Source: an uncultured Candidatus Binatia bacterium
GTDB lineage: Bacteria > Desulfobacterota > Binatia > Bin18
Direction: 5' to 3'
DNA: 64,000 nt
Assembly (NCBI GenBank): GCA_958296235.1
Contig: OY282457.1
Span: 372,001-436,000 of the forward strand
Position 1 is the first letter of the stretch. The number at the start of each line of letters is the position of its first letter. The notes under the pieces were generated by a model. The model made no database searches. It was given only the letters and a program-made list of their open reading frames with translations, and was not told the origin of the DNA. Positions 23,953-32,813 of the stretch are shown in pieces. A program made the position numbers and the translations under genes.

Positions 23953-25692
23953 ATGCAAACGATCGATCCCATTACGGTTGAAGTGATCCACAATTACTTA
24001 CTGTCCGCTGCCCGCGAGATGAACCGCAACCTGATGCGCACGGCGTATAACACGATTGTGTATGAGGTGCGGGATTTTGGACTGGGGCTGTATGACCGGC
24101 ACTGCCGCTTGCTGGCGGAAGCGCCGGGGCTGGCGATTTTTACACGGGCGAATGATTACGCGCTCAGAAAAATCGTCGAGTTTCTGGGTGAGGACAATAT
24201 TCATCCGGGCGACGTGATTTTGCTCAATTATCCGTTCTGGAGTTCGACCCATACCCTTGATGTGACGGCTTCGTCGCCGATTTTCCATGAAGACCAGTTG
24301 GTCGGTTTTACCGCAGTCAAAATCCACTGGCTGGACCTGGACCAGAAAGATGCCGGTTATTGTCTCGATACCACCGATATGCACCAAGAGGGCTTATTTT
24401 TCCCATGCTCGAAAATCTATAAACGTGGCGTATTGAATAAAGAGCTCGAAGATATCATCCGCTTTAACTGCCGGATGCCCGAGCGTGTCCTGGGCGATAT
24501 GAATGCTCAGATCTCGTCGTGTCGGACCGGAGAACGGCGGGTCCAGGAGTTGGTCAAAAAATTCGGTCTTGAAACCTTTACCCAGGCAACAGCCCAGATC
24601 CTTGACCACGGCGAACGGCTGGCGCGGGTCCGCCTGTCGGCCCTGCCTAAAGGCAGCTGGTCGGCTGAGGACTGGGTGGATGATGACGGGATCGATAAAG
24701 ATACCATGCTCAAAATAAAGGCAACCGTGACTATCTCAGAAGACGAATTACTGGTTGATTTCAGTGGCTCTTCCCCCGCGGTCAAAGGCCCGGTGAATAT
24801 TCCCATCGGGCTGACCCTGGGCGTGGGAGCGCTGATCTTCAAAGCGATTACAACGCCGGATACGCCGGCCAACGACGGCAACTTCCGTCCGCTGCGGGTT
24901 GAAGCGCCACCGGGCAGCCTGATGCATGCGGTTCCGCCGGCAGCCACGTTTACCCTCTGGCCGGGCATCCTGGCGACCGAGGTCGTCACCAAGGCCCTCG
25001 CCCAAGGCATTCCAGATATTGTTCCCGCCTGTTCGGGAGGGGATCTGTGTTCCATGATGGGGGTCGGCACCCACCCGCGCACCGGGAAAATCTGGCTTGA
25101 AAGCACGAACGAGGGGGTCGGCTTTGGCGGCCATGCCGGCGGCGATGGGGAACATGGCATCATGCATTTGACAGAACCGGGCTGCCAGAACGTGCCCATT
25201 GAGGTCATGGAAACAAAAGCGCCGTTATTGATCGAACAGTACGGTTTGCGTCAGGACTCGGGCGGCGCAGGGGAACATCCGGGTGGACTGGGCGTGACCC
25301 GAAAGTATCGATTTTTATCTGAGGCCTCAGCGCTGACGCTGATCAAAAAGACGAAAACCCGCCCCTGGGGCATGGCCGGCGGTCAGACGGGAGAAAATTG
25401 TCACGTGATTCTTCGCCCTGGAACAGAACGGGAGCAAACCACGGGGATGGTCTATGAGGCCATGACTCCGGGTGAGGTTCTGGTCAACTGTTCCGGTGGG
25501 GGCGGCGGCTGGGGAGAGCCGCTTAAGCGAGATCCGGAAAAAGTACTCAATGATGTGAGGAATGGATATATTTCGCTGACGAGCGCCGAGCGAGATTATG
25601 GTGTTGTTATTGATCCGGGCGCGTTGACGCTAGAGGCAGCGGCAACCGAGGCATTACGGAACGAGAAGAAGGCCCGTGCTGGGACGACGTAA
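23953..25692 (+). CDS. hyuB: Hydantoinase/oxoprolinase family protein, subunit B
   Basis: A 579-residue partner of HyuA. It starts with DPITVEVIHNYLLSAAREMN and contains HPGDVILLNYPF, GDMNAQISS, DFSGSSPAVKGPVN and the glycine-rich GGGGGWGEPLKRDPEKVLNDV near the C-terminus, all typical for the B subunit. It begins 24 bases after hyuA with a good AGGAG site, so the two are co-translated. The metal-dependent active site is believed to lie in this subunit. Confidence 0.9.
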   Translation: MQTIDPITVEVIHNYLLSAAREMNRNLMRTAYNTIVYEVRDFGLGLYDRHCRLLAEAPGLAIFTRANDYALRKIVEFLGEDNIHPGDVILLNYPFWSSTHTLDVTASSPIFHEDQLVGFTAVKIHWLDLDQKDAGYCLDTTDMHQEGLFFPCSKIYKRGVLNKELEDIIRFNCRMPERVLGDMNAQISSCRTGERRVQELVKKFGLETFTQATAQILDHGERLARVRLSALPKGSWSAEDWVDDDGIDKDTMLKIKATVTISEDELLVDFSGSSPAVKGPVNIPIGLTLGVGALIFKAITTPDTPANDGNFRPLRVEAPPGSLMHAVPPAATFTLWPGILATEVVTKALAQGIPDIVPACSGGDLCSMMGVGTHPRTGKIWLESTNEGVGFGGHAGGDGEHGIMHLTEPGCQNVPIEVMETKAPLLIEQYGLRQDSGGAGEHPGGLGVTRKYRFLSEASALTLIKKTKTRPWGMAGGQTGENCHVILRPGTEREQTTGMVYEAMTPGEVLVNCSGGGGGWGEPLKRDPEKVLNDVRNGYISLTSAERDYGVVIDPGALTLEAAATEALRNEKKARAGTT

Positions 25693-25720
25693 CACAAGGA
25701 CCGTCGCGGGGTTCTTTCCT

Positions 25721-26194
25721 CTAGCCGTCTTCAGACGGCTTTTCCAAGCGGCGACGGCGGGCGGTCAGGAGAGACGCAAAGGCTGCTCTGACCTCGGGGT
25801 TGTCGATGGGCGGAATGGGGATATCACGAAATTGCGGTAGTCTCCGTTGCGGGGGGGAGGCTGTGACGCCATCCTCCTGTCGCATTGGCCCCCGTCCAAA
25901 ATAGATGTGCGTAATCATCTCCGCGCCAATGTGGTGATTCAGCCGGCGACGGATACGCTCCTTCACAAATTGCAACTCTTGCATCAGGGCGGGATGGAAG
26001 ACTGTTACAAAAAGTTTTCCATTCCGAAACCTAGTCGGCTGCGCCCTTTTTGCATTGGCCGGCCCGACCACCTCGGGCCACGCTTCCCAGGCCCGATACA
26101 CGCGTAATTTTTCGGGCTTGGCGCTGTCTGGAAAAACGGTCCGTAAGACTCCGGCGACGGAATTCCAGTGCGAATTCTTTGTCTGACTGCCCAT
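25721..26194 (-). CDS. DUF721 (DciA-like) protein
   Basis: A 157-residue protein with the DUF721 pattern: RVYRAWEAWPEVVGPANAKRAQPTRFRNGKLFVTV followed by QELQFVKERIRRRLN (shown as two pieces: AWPEVVGPANAKRAQPTRF and LFVTVFHPALMQEL). DciA proteins help load the replicative DNA helicase DnaB in bacteria lacking DnaC. The C-terminus is a basic tail (LLTARRRRLEKPSEDG). It is divergent from nrdJ, a sensible neighbour since both serve DNA replication. The ATG at 26194 gives the usual length. Confidence 0.8.
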   Translation of the reverse strand: MGSQTKNSHWNSVAGVLRTVFPDSAKPEKLRVYRAWEAWPEVVGPANAKRAQPTRFRNGKLFVTVFHPALMQELQFVKERIRRRLNHHIGAEMITHIYFGRGPMRQEDGVTASPPQRRLPQFRDIPIPPIDNPEVRAAFASLLTARRRRLEKPSEDG

Positions 26195-26270
26195 CTCTGC
26201 ACCAGGATAAAGGAAAACCCGCGAAAACAGAAGAGATTTCTCGGCCTACCAAGTCTTGCGTCTCAAGAAC

Positions 26271-26299
26271 TTGACAATACAATATATAGTATGTAATTC
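26271..26299 (+). promoter_or_regulatory. nrdJ promoter with an NrdR-type box
   Basis: TTGACA (26271-26276) is a perfect -35 box. CAATATATAG at 26280-26289 fits the core of the NrdR operator (C-W-ATATAT-W-G), and ATAC/GTAT arms extend the palindrome to 26277-26292. The box sits in the spacer, and the -10 (TGTAAT or TAATTC) is weak. NrdR represses ribonucleotide reductase genes when dATP is plentiful. Only one box is seen; boxes usually come in pairs. Confidence 0.6.
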
Positions 26300-26340
26300 A
26301 GTTTTTCGTTCATTTTGTTGGAAAGGGAGAGGAGGAGGCC

Positions 26341-29172
26341 ATGACAGCGAAGATGCGGAGGGGAGAGCGGACGGAGGAAACAGCCGTAGAACAACCCAAA
26401 CGACAAGTGGTCCGGAAAAACACGGGCCTGACGATGCAGCGCTATTTCACCCAGCCGAACGTCGATCCGTTCGATGCCGTCGAATGGGAGAAGCGGAGTG
26501 CCGTGATCTCGGGCGAAAACGGCGAGGTGGTTTTTGAACAACACCAGGTAGATATCCCGAAATCCTGGTCTCAACTCGCGACCAATGTTGTGGTTTCAAA
26601 GTATTTTCGCGGCCCGCTGGGGACCCCACAACGCGAGTTCAGCGTCCGCCAGATGATCGGGCGCGTGGTCAACACGCTGACCACCTGGGGGAAGCAGGGC
26701 GGTTATTTTGCCAGTGCAGACGACGCGCAGGCTTTTTCAGACGAACTGACCCATTTACTTGTCCAGCAAAAATTGGCCTTTAATAGCCCGGTCTGGTTCA
26801 ATGTCGGCGTTGAGCCTCATCCCCAGTGTTCGGCGTGTTTTATTCTGTCGGTCAACGACACCATGGATTCCATCCTGGACTGGTATCGTAGGGAAGGAGT
26901 GATCTTTAAGGGCGGCTCAGGCGCGGGTGTCAATCTCTCCGCGATTCGCTCGGCAAAAGAACAGTTAGGGGGCGGAGGAACCGCGTCGGGGCCAGTTTCT
27001 TTTATGCGAGCCGCGGATGCCTCTGCCGGGGTCATTAAGTCTGGCGGGAAAACCCGCCGGGCCGCGAAAATGGTGGTCCTCAACGCCGACCATCCAGACA
27101 TCGTCGAGTTTATTCAGTGTAAGGCGGAAGAGGAGAAAAAAGCCTGGACCTTGATTGAAGCCGGCTATGACGGCTCCATCGACGGAGATGCGTATCGCTC
27201 TATTTTCTTCCAGAACGCGAACAACTCCGTCCGCGCGACTGATGGCTTTATGCAGGCCGTGGTTGATAACGCCGCGTGGCAGACACATTTTGTCCTGACC
27301 GGCGATCCCTGCGAATCCTATCAGGCGCGCGATCTCATGCACATGATCGCCACCGCAACGCACTACTGTGGCGATCCGGGCATGCAGTTCGATACCACGA
27401 TTAACAACTGGCATACCTGTCCGCATACCGGTCGGATTAATGCCTCGAACCCCTGTTCGGAGTATATGCACCTCGACGACAGCGCCTGCAATTTAGCCTC
27501 TCTCAATCTGCTCACATTCCTCAAAGAGGATGGAAGTTTCGATACCGCCGCGTTTAAGCATGCCGTCGATATCAGCATCATGGCGCAGGACATCATCGTC
27601 GATAATTCAAGCTATCCGACGGAGGAAATTACCGCCAATGCCAGGGCGTTTCGTGAACTCGGCCTCGGCTATGCCAACCTCGGCGCCCTGCTCATGTCCC
27701 TGGGTTTGCCCTATGACTCAGAAGCCGGACGGCAGTATGCCGGAGCGCTCACGGCCCTGATGACGGGGCAGGCATATCTCCAGTCGGCTCGTCTGGCAGA
27801 AGAGATTGGACCGTTCTCCGGGTATGCGGAAAACAGCACGCCCATGCTGAAAGTTATCGACCAGCACCGCTCCTATGCGCATAAGCTGGACCCGGCCCTC
27901 GTTCCGCTCGACCTGCTGTCGGACGCGCGTAAGGTCTGGGATGAAGCCTTGGTGTTGGGCCAGGCCGTCGGCTATCGCAACTCACAAGCCAGCGTATTAG
28001 CCCCGACTGGCACCATCGCCTTCATGATGGACTGTGACACCACGGGCGTTGAACCTGATATCGCCCTGGTCAAATACAAACGTCTGGTCGGCGGCGGCAT
28101 GCTGAAGATCGTGAACAATACGGTTCCCCGCTCCCTCAAACGCCTGGGCTACGACAGCAAGGAAATCCAGTCCATTGTTGAATATATCGACGAGCATGAA
28201 ACGATTGAGGGAGCCCCCAATTTACGTGACGAACACCTCAACGTGTTTGACTGCGCGTTTAAGCCGGCGAATGGGAGGCGGGCCATTCATCATTTAGGCC
28301 ATTTGCGCATGATGGGCGCGGTCCAACCCTTTATTTCCGGGGCCATCTCAAAAACGATCAATATGCCCAATGATGCCACCGTCGAAGACATCACCCACGC
28401 CTATATCGAGGCGTGGAAGCTCGGACTGAAAGCCGTGGCTATCTATCGGGATGGCTGCAAACGGGTTCAGCCGTTAGGAACGCAGAAGCAGTCTCAGTCA
28501 GCGGCACCGCAAGCCAACCAGACCACCGCTCCGGCTGAGCGAAAACCGACCCGCAGGCATTTACCAGAGGACCGGAGTGCCATTTGTCATAAGTTCGAAA
28601 TTGCTGGGCATGAAGGCTATATTCACATTGGCTTTTATGAGGACGGGACACCGGGTGAAATGTTCATCCGCATGGCGAAAGAGGGGAGCACTATCTCGGG
28701 CTTAATGGACACGATTGCCACCCTGACCTCAGTCTCATTGCAGTATGGTGTGCCGCTCGAAGCCTTGGTCTCTAAATTCAGTCACGTCCGATTTGAGCCG
28801 TCGGGCTTCACCCGGAATCCCGATATTCCGTTCGCGAAATCTTTAACCGATTATATTTTCCGTTTTCTGGGCACCCGCTTCTTGTCCACCGAGCAGAAAC
28901 AAGACGTCGGATTAGCCGAAATAGAGCCCGAATCCCACCAGGCTGAACCTTACACCCCACAGCCTGTCGCCTCGGTTAAACACGTCGAAGAGACCACACA
29001 CGCTGCTATTGATGAGCCTGTACACCAACCACCTGCTGACACCGCCTATACCCGTCCGACTTGGCAGACCCAAGCCGATGCGCCAAGTTGTGCGGACTGT
29101 GGCTCAATCATGATCCGAAACGGTTCCTGCTATAAGTGCCTGGATTGTGGTTCAACAAGCGGCTGTTCGTAG
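26341..29172 (+). CDS. nrdJ: Adenosylcobalamin-dependent (class II) ribonucleotide reductase
   Basis: A 943-residue enzyme reducing ribonucleotides to deoxyribonucleotides with B12 and no oxygen requirement. The SPVWFNVGVEPHPQCSACF segment, GGSGAGVNLSAIR, NPCSEYMHLDDSACNLASLN and the LAPTGTIAFMMDCDTTGVEPD loop are the catalytic core. The C-terminal CADCGSIMIRNGSCYKCLDCG ends in a zinc-finger-like cysteine set that reduces the active site. Length and domain order are those of the long NrdJ form. NrdR-type regulation is predicted from the upstream box. A hairpin terminator follows at 29283-29306. Confidence 0.95.
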   Translation: MTAKMRRGERTEETAVEQPKRQVVRKNTGLTMQRYFTQPNVDPFDAVEWEKRSAVISGENGEVVFEQHQVDIPKSWSQLATNVVVSKYFRGPLGTPQREFSVRQMIGRVVNTLTTWGKQGGYFASADDAQAFSDELTHLLVQQKLAFNSPVWFNVGVEPHPQCSACFILSVNDTMDSILDWYRREGVIFKGGSGAGVNLSAIRSAKEQLGGGGTASGPVSFMRAADASAGVIKSGGKTRRAAKMVVLNADHPDIVEFIQCKAEEEKKAWTLIEAGYDGSIDGDAYRSIFFQNANNSVRATDGFMQAVVDNAAWQTHFVLTGDPCESYQARDLMHMIATATHYCGDPGMQFDTTINNWHTCPHTGRINASNPCSEYMHLDDSACNLASLNLLTFLKEDGSFDTAAFKHAVDISIMAQDIIVDNSSYPTEEITANARAFRELGLGYANLGALLMSLGLPYDSEAGRQYAGALTALMTGQAYLQSARLAEEIGPFSGYAENSTPMLKVIDQHRSYAHKLDPALVPLDLLSDARKVWDEALVLGQAVGYRNSQASVLAPTGTIAFMMDCDTTGVEPDIALVKYKRLVGGGMLKIVNNTVPRSLKRLGYDSKEIQSIVEYIDEHETIEGAPNLRDEHLNVFDCAFKPANGRRAIHHLGHLRMMGAVQPFISGAISKTINMPNDATVEDITHAYIEAWKLGLKAVAIYRDGCKRVQPLGTQKQSQSAAPQANQTTAPAERKPTRRHLPEDRSAICHKFEIAGHEGYIHIGFYEDGTPGEMFIRMAKEGSTISGLMDTIATLTSVSLQYGVPLEALVSKFSHVRFEPSGFTRNPDIPFAKSLTDYIFRFLGTRFLSTEQKQDVGLAEIEPESHQAEPYTPQPVASVKHVEETTHAAIDEPVHQPPADTAYTRPTWQTQADAPSCADCGSIMIRNGSCYKCLDCGSTSGCS

Positions 29173-29553
29173 CCGGTGTCCAGCGGGGGAGAGAATCTGC
29201 TGTGGGGAAAGGGAGGCAAGGGGCAGTATAAGAGGCGAGGGAATTGAGGATGCTTCTCTGGGATGGGCCGGTATCAAACCGGGCGGGGCGCTGCATAGCG
29301 CCCCGCGGTTGGCCAAGGCTAACCTGACACGCATTAATTACTCAGCGTAACCGGCATAGGGATAGGATAGGCATACGATATGCCATAAATCAGATGCGGA
29401 CCCGCGGACTTTGCCATTTTCAGCTCTTTTGGCTTGGTCCGCGGGGAGACATGTAAGACAAAACCGTTTTTTGCCGTCAAAAGGCGCTGCTGTTTGTGCA
29501 ATTGCTTTGCTGGAAGCTGCATAGTGTGAGTGGATTCTTTTGGTAAGTCCTGA
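29173..29553. other. Gene-free region after nrdJ
   Basis: About 380 bases with no gene I can support. It holds the hairpin at 29283-29306. The minus-strand frame that covers 29334-29639 has no ribosome-binding site and overlaps a better-supported small gene at its 5' end. Confidence 0.5.
29283..29306 (+). terminator. 10-bp hairpin downstream of nrdJ
   Basis: GCGGGGCGCT-GCAT-AGCGCCCCGC forms a perfect stem with a 4-base loop 110 bases after the nrdJ stop codon. No T-run follows. Its GGGGCGC core resembles the palindrome at 5227-5250, so it may be a dispersed repeat used as a terminator. Confidence 0.5.
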
Positions 29554-29775
29554 CTAGTGGCCGACTTCTTTGACGACTCCTGAGGAACCATTCTCCTCGG
29601 CCTGATCAAGTAAATACCCGAGTTCCCGTAGCCCTTCATTCATATGGTAGGCCACAGACAAGAGCGAGCTATAAGTATCCTCGTCTGGATCATACAATTT
29701 GAGGTGGTCGTTGATGACACATAGGAGTTCTCGCATCTGCTCTTCAGCATGTATGAGATGCTCACATGGAGCCAT
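29554..29775 (-). CDS. Small hypothetical protein (73 aa)
   Basis: A 73-residue acidic helical protein, start chosen at the ATG 29775 because GGAGGAGG precedes it; longer starts lack a site. The sequence has DHLKLYDPDEDTYSSLLSV and AYHMNEGLRELGYLLDQAE, with a DPDED acidic cluster. No signal peptide, membrane segment or known family. It lies divergent from the TPR gene. Confidence 0.5.
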   Translation of the reverse strand: MAPCEHLIHAEEQMRELLCVINDHLKLYDPDEDTYSSLLSVAYHMNEGLRELGYLLDQAEENGSSGVVKEVGH

Positions 29776-29911
29776 CGCCTCCTCCGTCTCATTGAGTAGT
29801 GTTCCCATAGAGGATATTGTAGCCGACCCGCCGCGCAACGCCTAGTGGGAGGTATCTTTCCCCGACCTCCATGCAGCGGTCTTGACGCATAGGGGGGAAA
29901 AGCGTTCTGAT

Positions 29912-29930
29912 ACCAGCCATCATGGCTGGT
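29912..29930. promoter_or_regulatory. 19-bp odd palindrome before TPR gene
   Basis: ACCAGCCAT-C-ATGGCTGGT has 9-bp arms around a single base, 41 bases before the GTG start of the TPR gene. It could be an operator or a leader hairpin. Confidence 0.4.
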
Positions 29931-29970
29931 GTGTCAGGCTCGTACTCCAGTACGGCATATCGGAGGCATT

Positions 29971-30759
29971 GTGAGACGCATATATACGGGTCTATTGGCC
30001 CTCGTCGTAAGCTCTAGCGCGGTTGGGCTACTGGCCGCGAATCCTCAGGATTATATCGACAGCGGCCGCAAATTTGAGAACGAAATGCGCTGGGGCGAGG
30101 CCATGGCCGAATACCATTGGATTCTCACGGAAATTGATCCGAACCATGTGGAGGCGCACTACCGTCTCGGCGTTGTGCGCGAAAAAGTTGGCGCAATAGA
30201 GGACGCCATTCAATCCTATACAACGGTCCTGCAACTCAGCCCCAGCCATCCTGGGGCGAGGGGTTTTCTTGAAGGCTATTATGTGAACGAAGGCATTGCG
30301 TTTCGCCGCGAACAGGAATTTGACAAGGCGAAGGCCGCATTCCAACAGGCACTCAGCGTTAATGGTTCATCGGCCGCTGCCCATTTTGAACTGGGCCAGG
30401 AACTCGCACGCCAAGGACAGCTCGATCAAGCAATACAGGAATACCAAGAATCGATTCGACTCGATCCGGGTAAGAGTGCCGCCCACACGCGCCTGGCTGC
30501 GGCCTACACAGAAAAAGGGCAGTACGAGCAGGCCATTCAGGCTTACCAAGCGGTCATTAAACAGCATCCCCGAGACCCTGCCGCGCACGATGGACTCGGC
30601 GTGGCGTACAGTAAAACGGGGCAGCGAGAGAAAGCCATAGAGACACTCGGACAAGCCGTTCGGTTTTATCTCGTCCGCGGCGAACGGGAACAGGCCCGGC
30701 CAGCCTATGAACTGCAAAAGAAATTGTTAGCGGAAAAAAATTCAGGGCAGAAGCAATAA
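29971..30759 (+). CDS. Exported TPR-repeat protein
   Basis: About 262 residues from a GTG start preceded by GGAGG; the open frame extends 42 bases further without support. An N-terminal signal peptide or anchor (TGLLALVVSSSAVGLLAA) is followed by about five tetratricopeptide repeats, seen for instance as DAIQSYTTVLQLSPSHPGA, QAIQEYQESIRLDPGKSAA and QAIQAYQAVIKQHPRDPAA. Such domains are scaffolds for protein complexes in the envelope. The partner is unknown. It is convergent with the hopanoid genes. Confidence 0.85.
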   Translation: MRRIYTGLLALVVSSSAVGLLAANPQDYIDSGRKFENEMRWGEAMAEYHWILTEIDPNHVEAHYRLGVVREKVGAIEDAIQSYTTVLQLSPSHPGARGFLEGYYVNEGIAFRREQEFDKAKAAFQQALSVNGSSAAAHFELGQELARQGQLDQAIQEYQESIRLDPGKSAAHTRLAAAYTEKGQYEQAIQAYQAVIKQHPRDPAAHDGLGVAYSKTGQREKAIETLGQAVRFYLVRGEREQARPAYELQKKLLAEKNSGQKQ

Positions 30760-30777
30760 GCGCTCTGACAATCGCCT

Positions 30778-31542
30778 TCAACTCGACAGGTCCAGCGCGT
30801 CCAGCCTGGGGAAGAAGGTCCGGCATAAGCGCGAGACCGTTTCGGCAGCGTGCTTCCGGCATTGTTGGAGTCGTACAAAAAACGGCAGATGTTGCGGATG
30901 GGTCGCGATATGAGCCACGGCTTTGGAGAGGCGGATTTTTCCCTCCGCGGTTGTGACTCCTTTCATAGGTGGGATGACCATATCAACCGAATCAAGAATA
31001 ACGCGCAAGACTAAAAATGGGAGTTTGCGTTCCGTGGCAAAGGCAGCGTGCACGCCACTTTCCATCTCAACAGCAATACACTCTGTCTCTCGTCCTCGCG
31101 CTTCTTTTTCTTGCTGGGTAAAGAGGACACGAGGACTCGTGACTATTCCCCCTTCCCTCGTTTCGATACCCGCCTGCTGGGCGGCGTTCTGAGCAGCACG
31201 GAGCAGGCGCGTATCGACTCCAAAAGTACCGAGCGGTCCTTCCGGCTCTTTGGCATACATACGCACAGCCGGAGCCAGAACAAGCTGGCCGGTGGTCAGC
31301 CCTGGAATCAACGCCCCAGCACACCCAACAGAGAGTACGGCCGAAAGCGGTGTATCGGTAAATTCTTGAACCGTCTGACGAGCCCGACGCGGGCCTATCC
31401 CGCCGGTAACAATGAGGATGTCACGCTGCCCGCTTGAGCCGCGCCAGACTCCCTCTCCTTCTCGTCGGACCTGGCGCAATACCGAACGCACTGCCGCGCT
31501 TTCCCAGGCAAGCGCGGTAAAGACAATAACAGGCCGTGTCAT
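30778..31542 (-). CDS. hpnG: Nucleoside phosphorylase-family protein, hopanoid-associated (HpnG-like)
   Basis: A 254-residue protein of the purine nucleoside phosphorylase/MTA-SAH nucleosidase fold: VTGGIGPRRARQTVQEF, SVGCAGALIPGLTTGQLVLAP and the acidic VEMESGVHAAFA motif that contacts ribose. HpnG proteins are thought to remove adenine from adenosylhopane during synthesis of side-chain-extended hopanoids. The assignment depends on its place 30 bases after hpnB, behind hpnA. Without that context MTA/SAH nucleosidase would be the alternative. Confidence 0.78.
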   Translation of the reverse strand: MTRPVIVFTALAWESAAVRSVLRQVRREGEGVWRGSSGQRDILIVTGGIGPRRARQTVQEFTDTPLSAVLSVGCAGALIPGLTTGQLVLAPAVRMYAKEPEGPLGTFGVDTRLLRAAQNAAQQAGIETREGGIVTSPRVLFTQQEKEARGRETECIAVEMESGVHAAFATERKLPFLVLRVILDSVDMVIPPMKGVTTAEGKIRLSKAVAHIATHPQHLPFFVRLQQCRKHAAETVSRLCRTFFPRLDALDLSS

Positions 31543-31572
31543 GCTACCCCTTGTCCAAACGCATTCCGCGAC

Positions 31573-32781
31573 CTAACGCCAGTCAAGGCGTTTTTTCCGC
31601 AAGTGGCGGAATGCCGAATCGAGAGTCATCGCTTCATAGAGCATTGCAGCCAGCGGCAAGCCGAGGCCCCAGACTCTGCTTAAATCAAAAAAACGAACGC
31701 CAGGGAGATACACCGTAGTCATCAGCCCCCAGGCAAGCCCTCCTTCGAGCATCAAAAGGAGGGCGAGCTGTGCCGAAACCTCGACATCAACAATTGAGGG
31801 AAGACAGAAAAGCACGAGACCACAAAGAAAAAAAATGGGAGGGAGGCTGAACGCGACGGCCATACCGACAACAGTGCCAATGAGTCGGAGCCAGGAATAA
31901 TTGAGCTCGGTAAAGGCAGTCCGCCGGACCATACTCCAGATACTGTCTACCGTATCGTAGATACGCAGACTTTTGACGGCAGTACGACTCAGGGAGAGCC
32001 GAATCGGGAGCCCCACCCCCTTCACTAACAGGCTAAGAGTCACATCGTCTATGAGTTGGTCTCGCAAAGCCTGAAATCCACCGATGCGGATGAGGGCCTG
32101 TGCGGAGAGTAAGACACAGCCGCCAGCAGAGGCGGCAGTTTTTTTTCGAGGATCGTTTACCCAACGCAAGGGGTATAACAGGATAAAAAAGAAGACAAAC
32201 GGCGGGATAAGCAGGCGCTCAGCAAAGGACACACAGCGCAGACGCGCCATCCGGCTATTGAGCGCGAGTTGCCTATCTTCACTTTCCATCACTAAACATC
32301 GGAGAGAATCGGGGGCATGCCAAATGTCGGCATCGGTCAGCAGGAGATAGTCGGGAAGGCCCTCATTCGAGTCCTGTTCAAAGCCACACGCTACGGCTCC
32401 TTGCTGGAGCGCCCACACCTTGCCAACCCAGCCTGATGGGAGTGCTGTGCCTGGAACAATACGCAAACAGGTCGTGGTCTTGCATTGCTCAGCGATTGCA
32501 GTAGCAACGCTCGCCGTCTGGTCCTGGGAGCGATCATCAATGACGCTCACTGAAAACGGCCCTGGATAGTCTTGATGCAGGAGTGAGGGCAAGGTCTCAA
32601 GCAATATCGCTGCTTCGTTTCTGGCTGGGATCAAGACCTGAACGGAGGGCCATTGATACGGTTCAGGAGATAAAACATCATCCTCTCCAACAGGACGAAA
32701 ATCCCACGGACGCGCCGGATGCAGCGCGATACTGACCCAGATGAGCAGAACAAGCGCCCCGAGTGCGAGACAGACTGCCAC
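31573..32781 (-). CDS. hpnB: Hopanoid-associated glycosyltransferase HpnB
   Basis: A membrane-bound GT2-type glycosyltransferase of about 403 residues. One N-terminal membrane helix precedes a nucleotide-sugar domain with VQVLIPARNEAAILLETLPSL, the DDRSQDQT motif and LLLTDADIWH. Three or four C-terminal membrane helices follow, including LIPPFVFFFILLYPL. The start is a GTG at 32781 with AGGAG seven bases upstream; a longer frame overlaps hpnA. HpnB is found in hopanoid clusters and probably modifies the hopanoid head group. Confidence 0.82.
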   Translation of the reverse strand: MAVCLALGALVLLIWVSIALHPARPWDFRPVGEDDVLSPEPYQWPSVQVLIPARNEAAILLETLPSLLHQDYPGPFSVSVIDDRSQDQTASVATAIAEQCKTTTCLRIVPGTALPSGWVGKVWALQQGAVACGFEQDSNEGLPDYLLLTDADIWHAPDSLRCLVMESEDRQLALNSRMARLRCVSFAERLLIPPFVFFFILLYPLRWVNDPRKKTAASAGGCVLLSAQALIRIGGFQALRDQLIDDVTLSLLVKGVGLPIRLSLSRTAVKSLRIYDTVDSIWSMVRRTAFTELNYSWLRLIGTVVGMAVAFSLPPIFFLCGLVLFCLPSIVDVEVSAQLALLLMLEGGLAWGLMTTVYLPGVRFFDLSRVWGLGLPLAAMLYEAMTLDSAFRHLRKKRLDWR

Positions 32782-32813
32782 AGCTTTACTCCTGGAGGGC
32801 TGGCGTCGGCCCC

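Noticed and set aside
29334-29639. Leftward 101-codon frame after nrdJ
   Set aside because: No ribosome-binding site, overlaps a better-supported small gene, and contains no recognisable motif.
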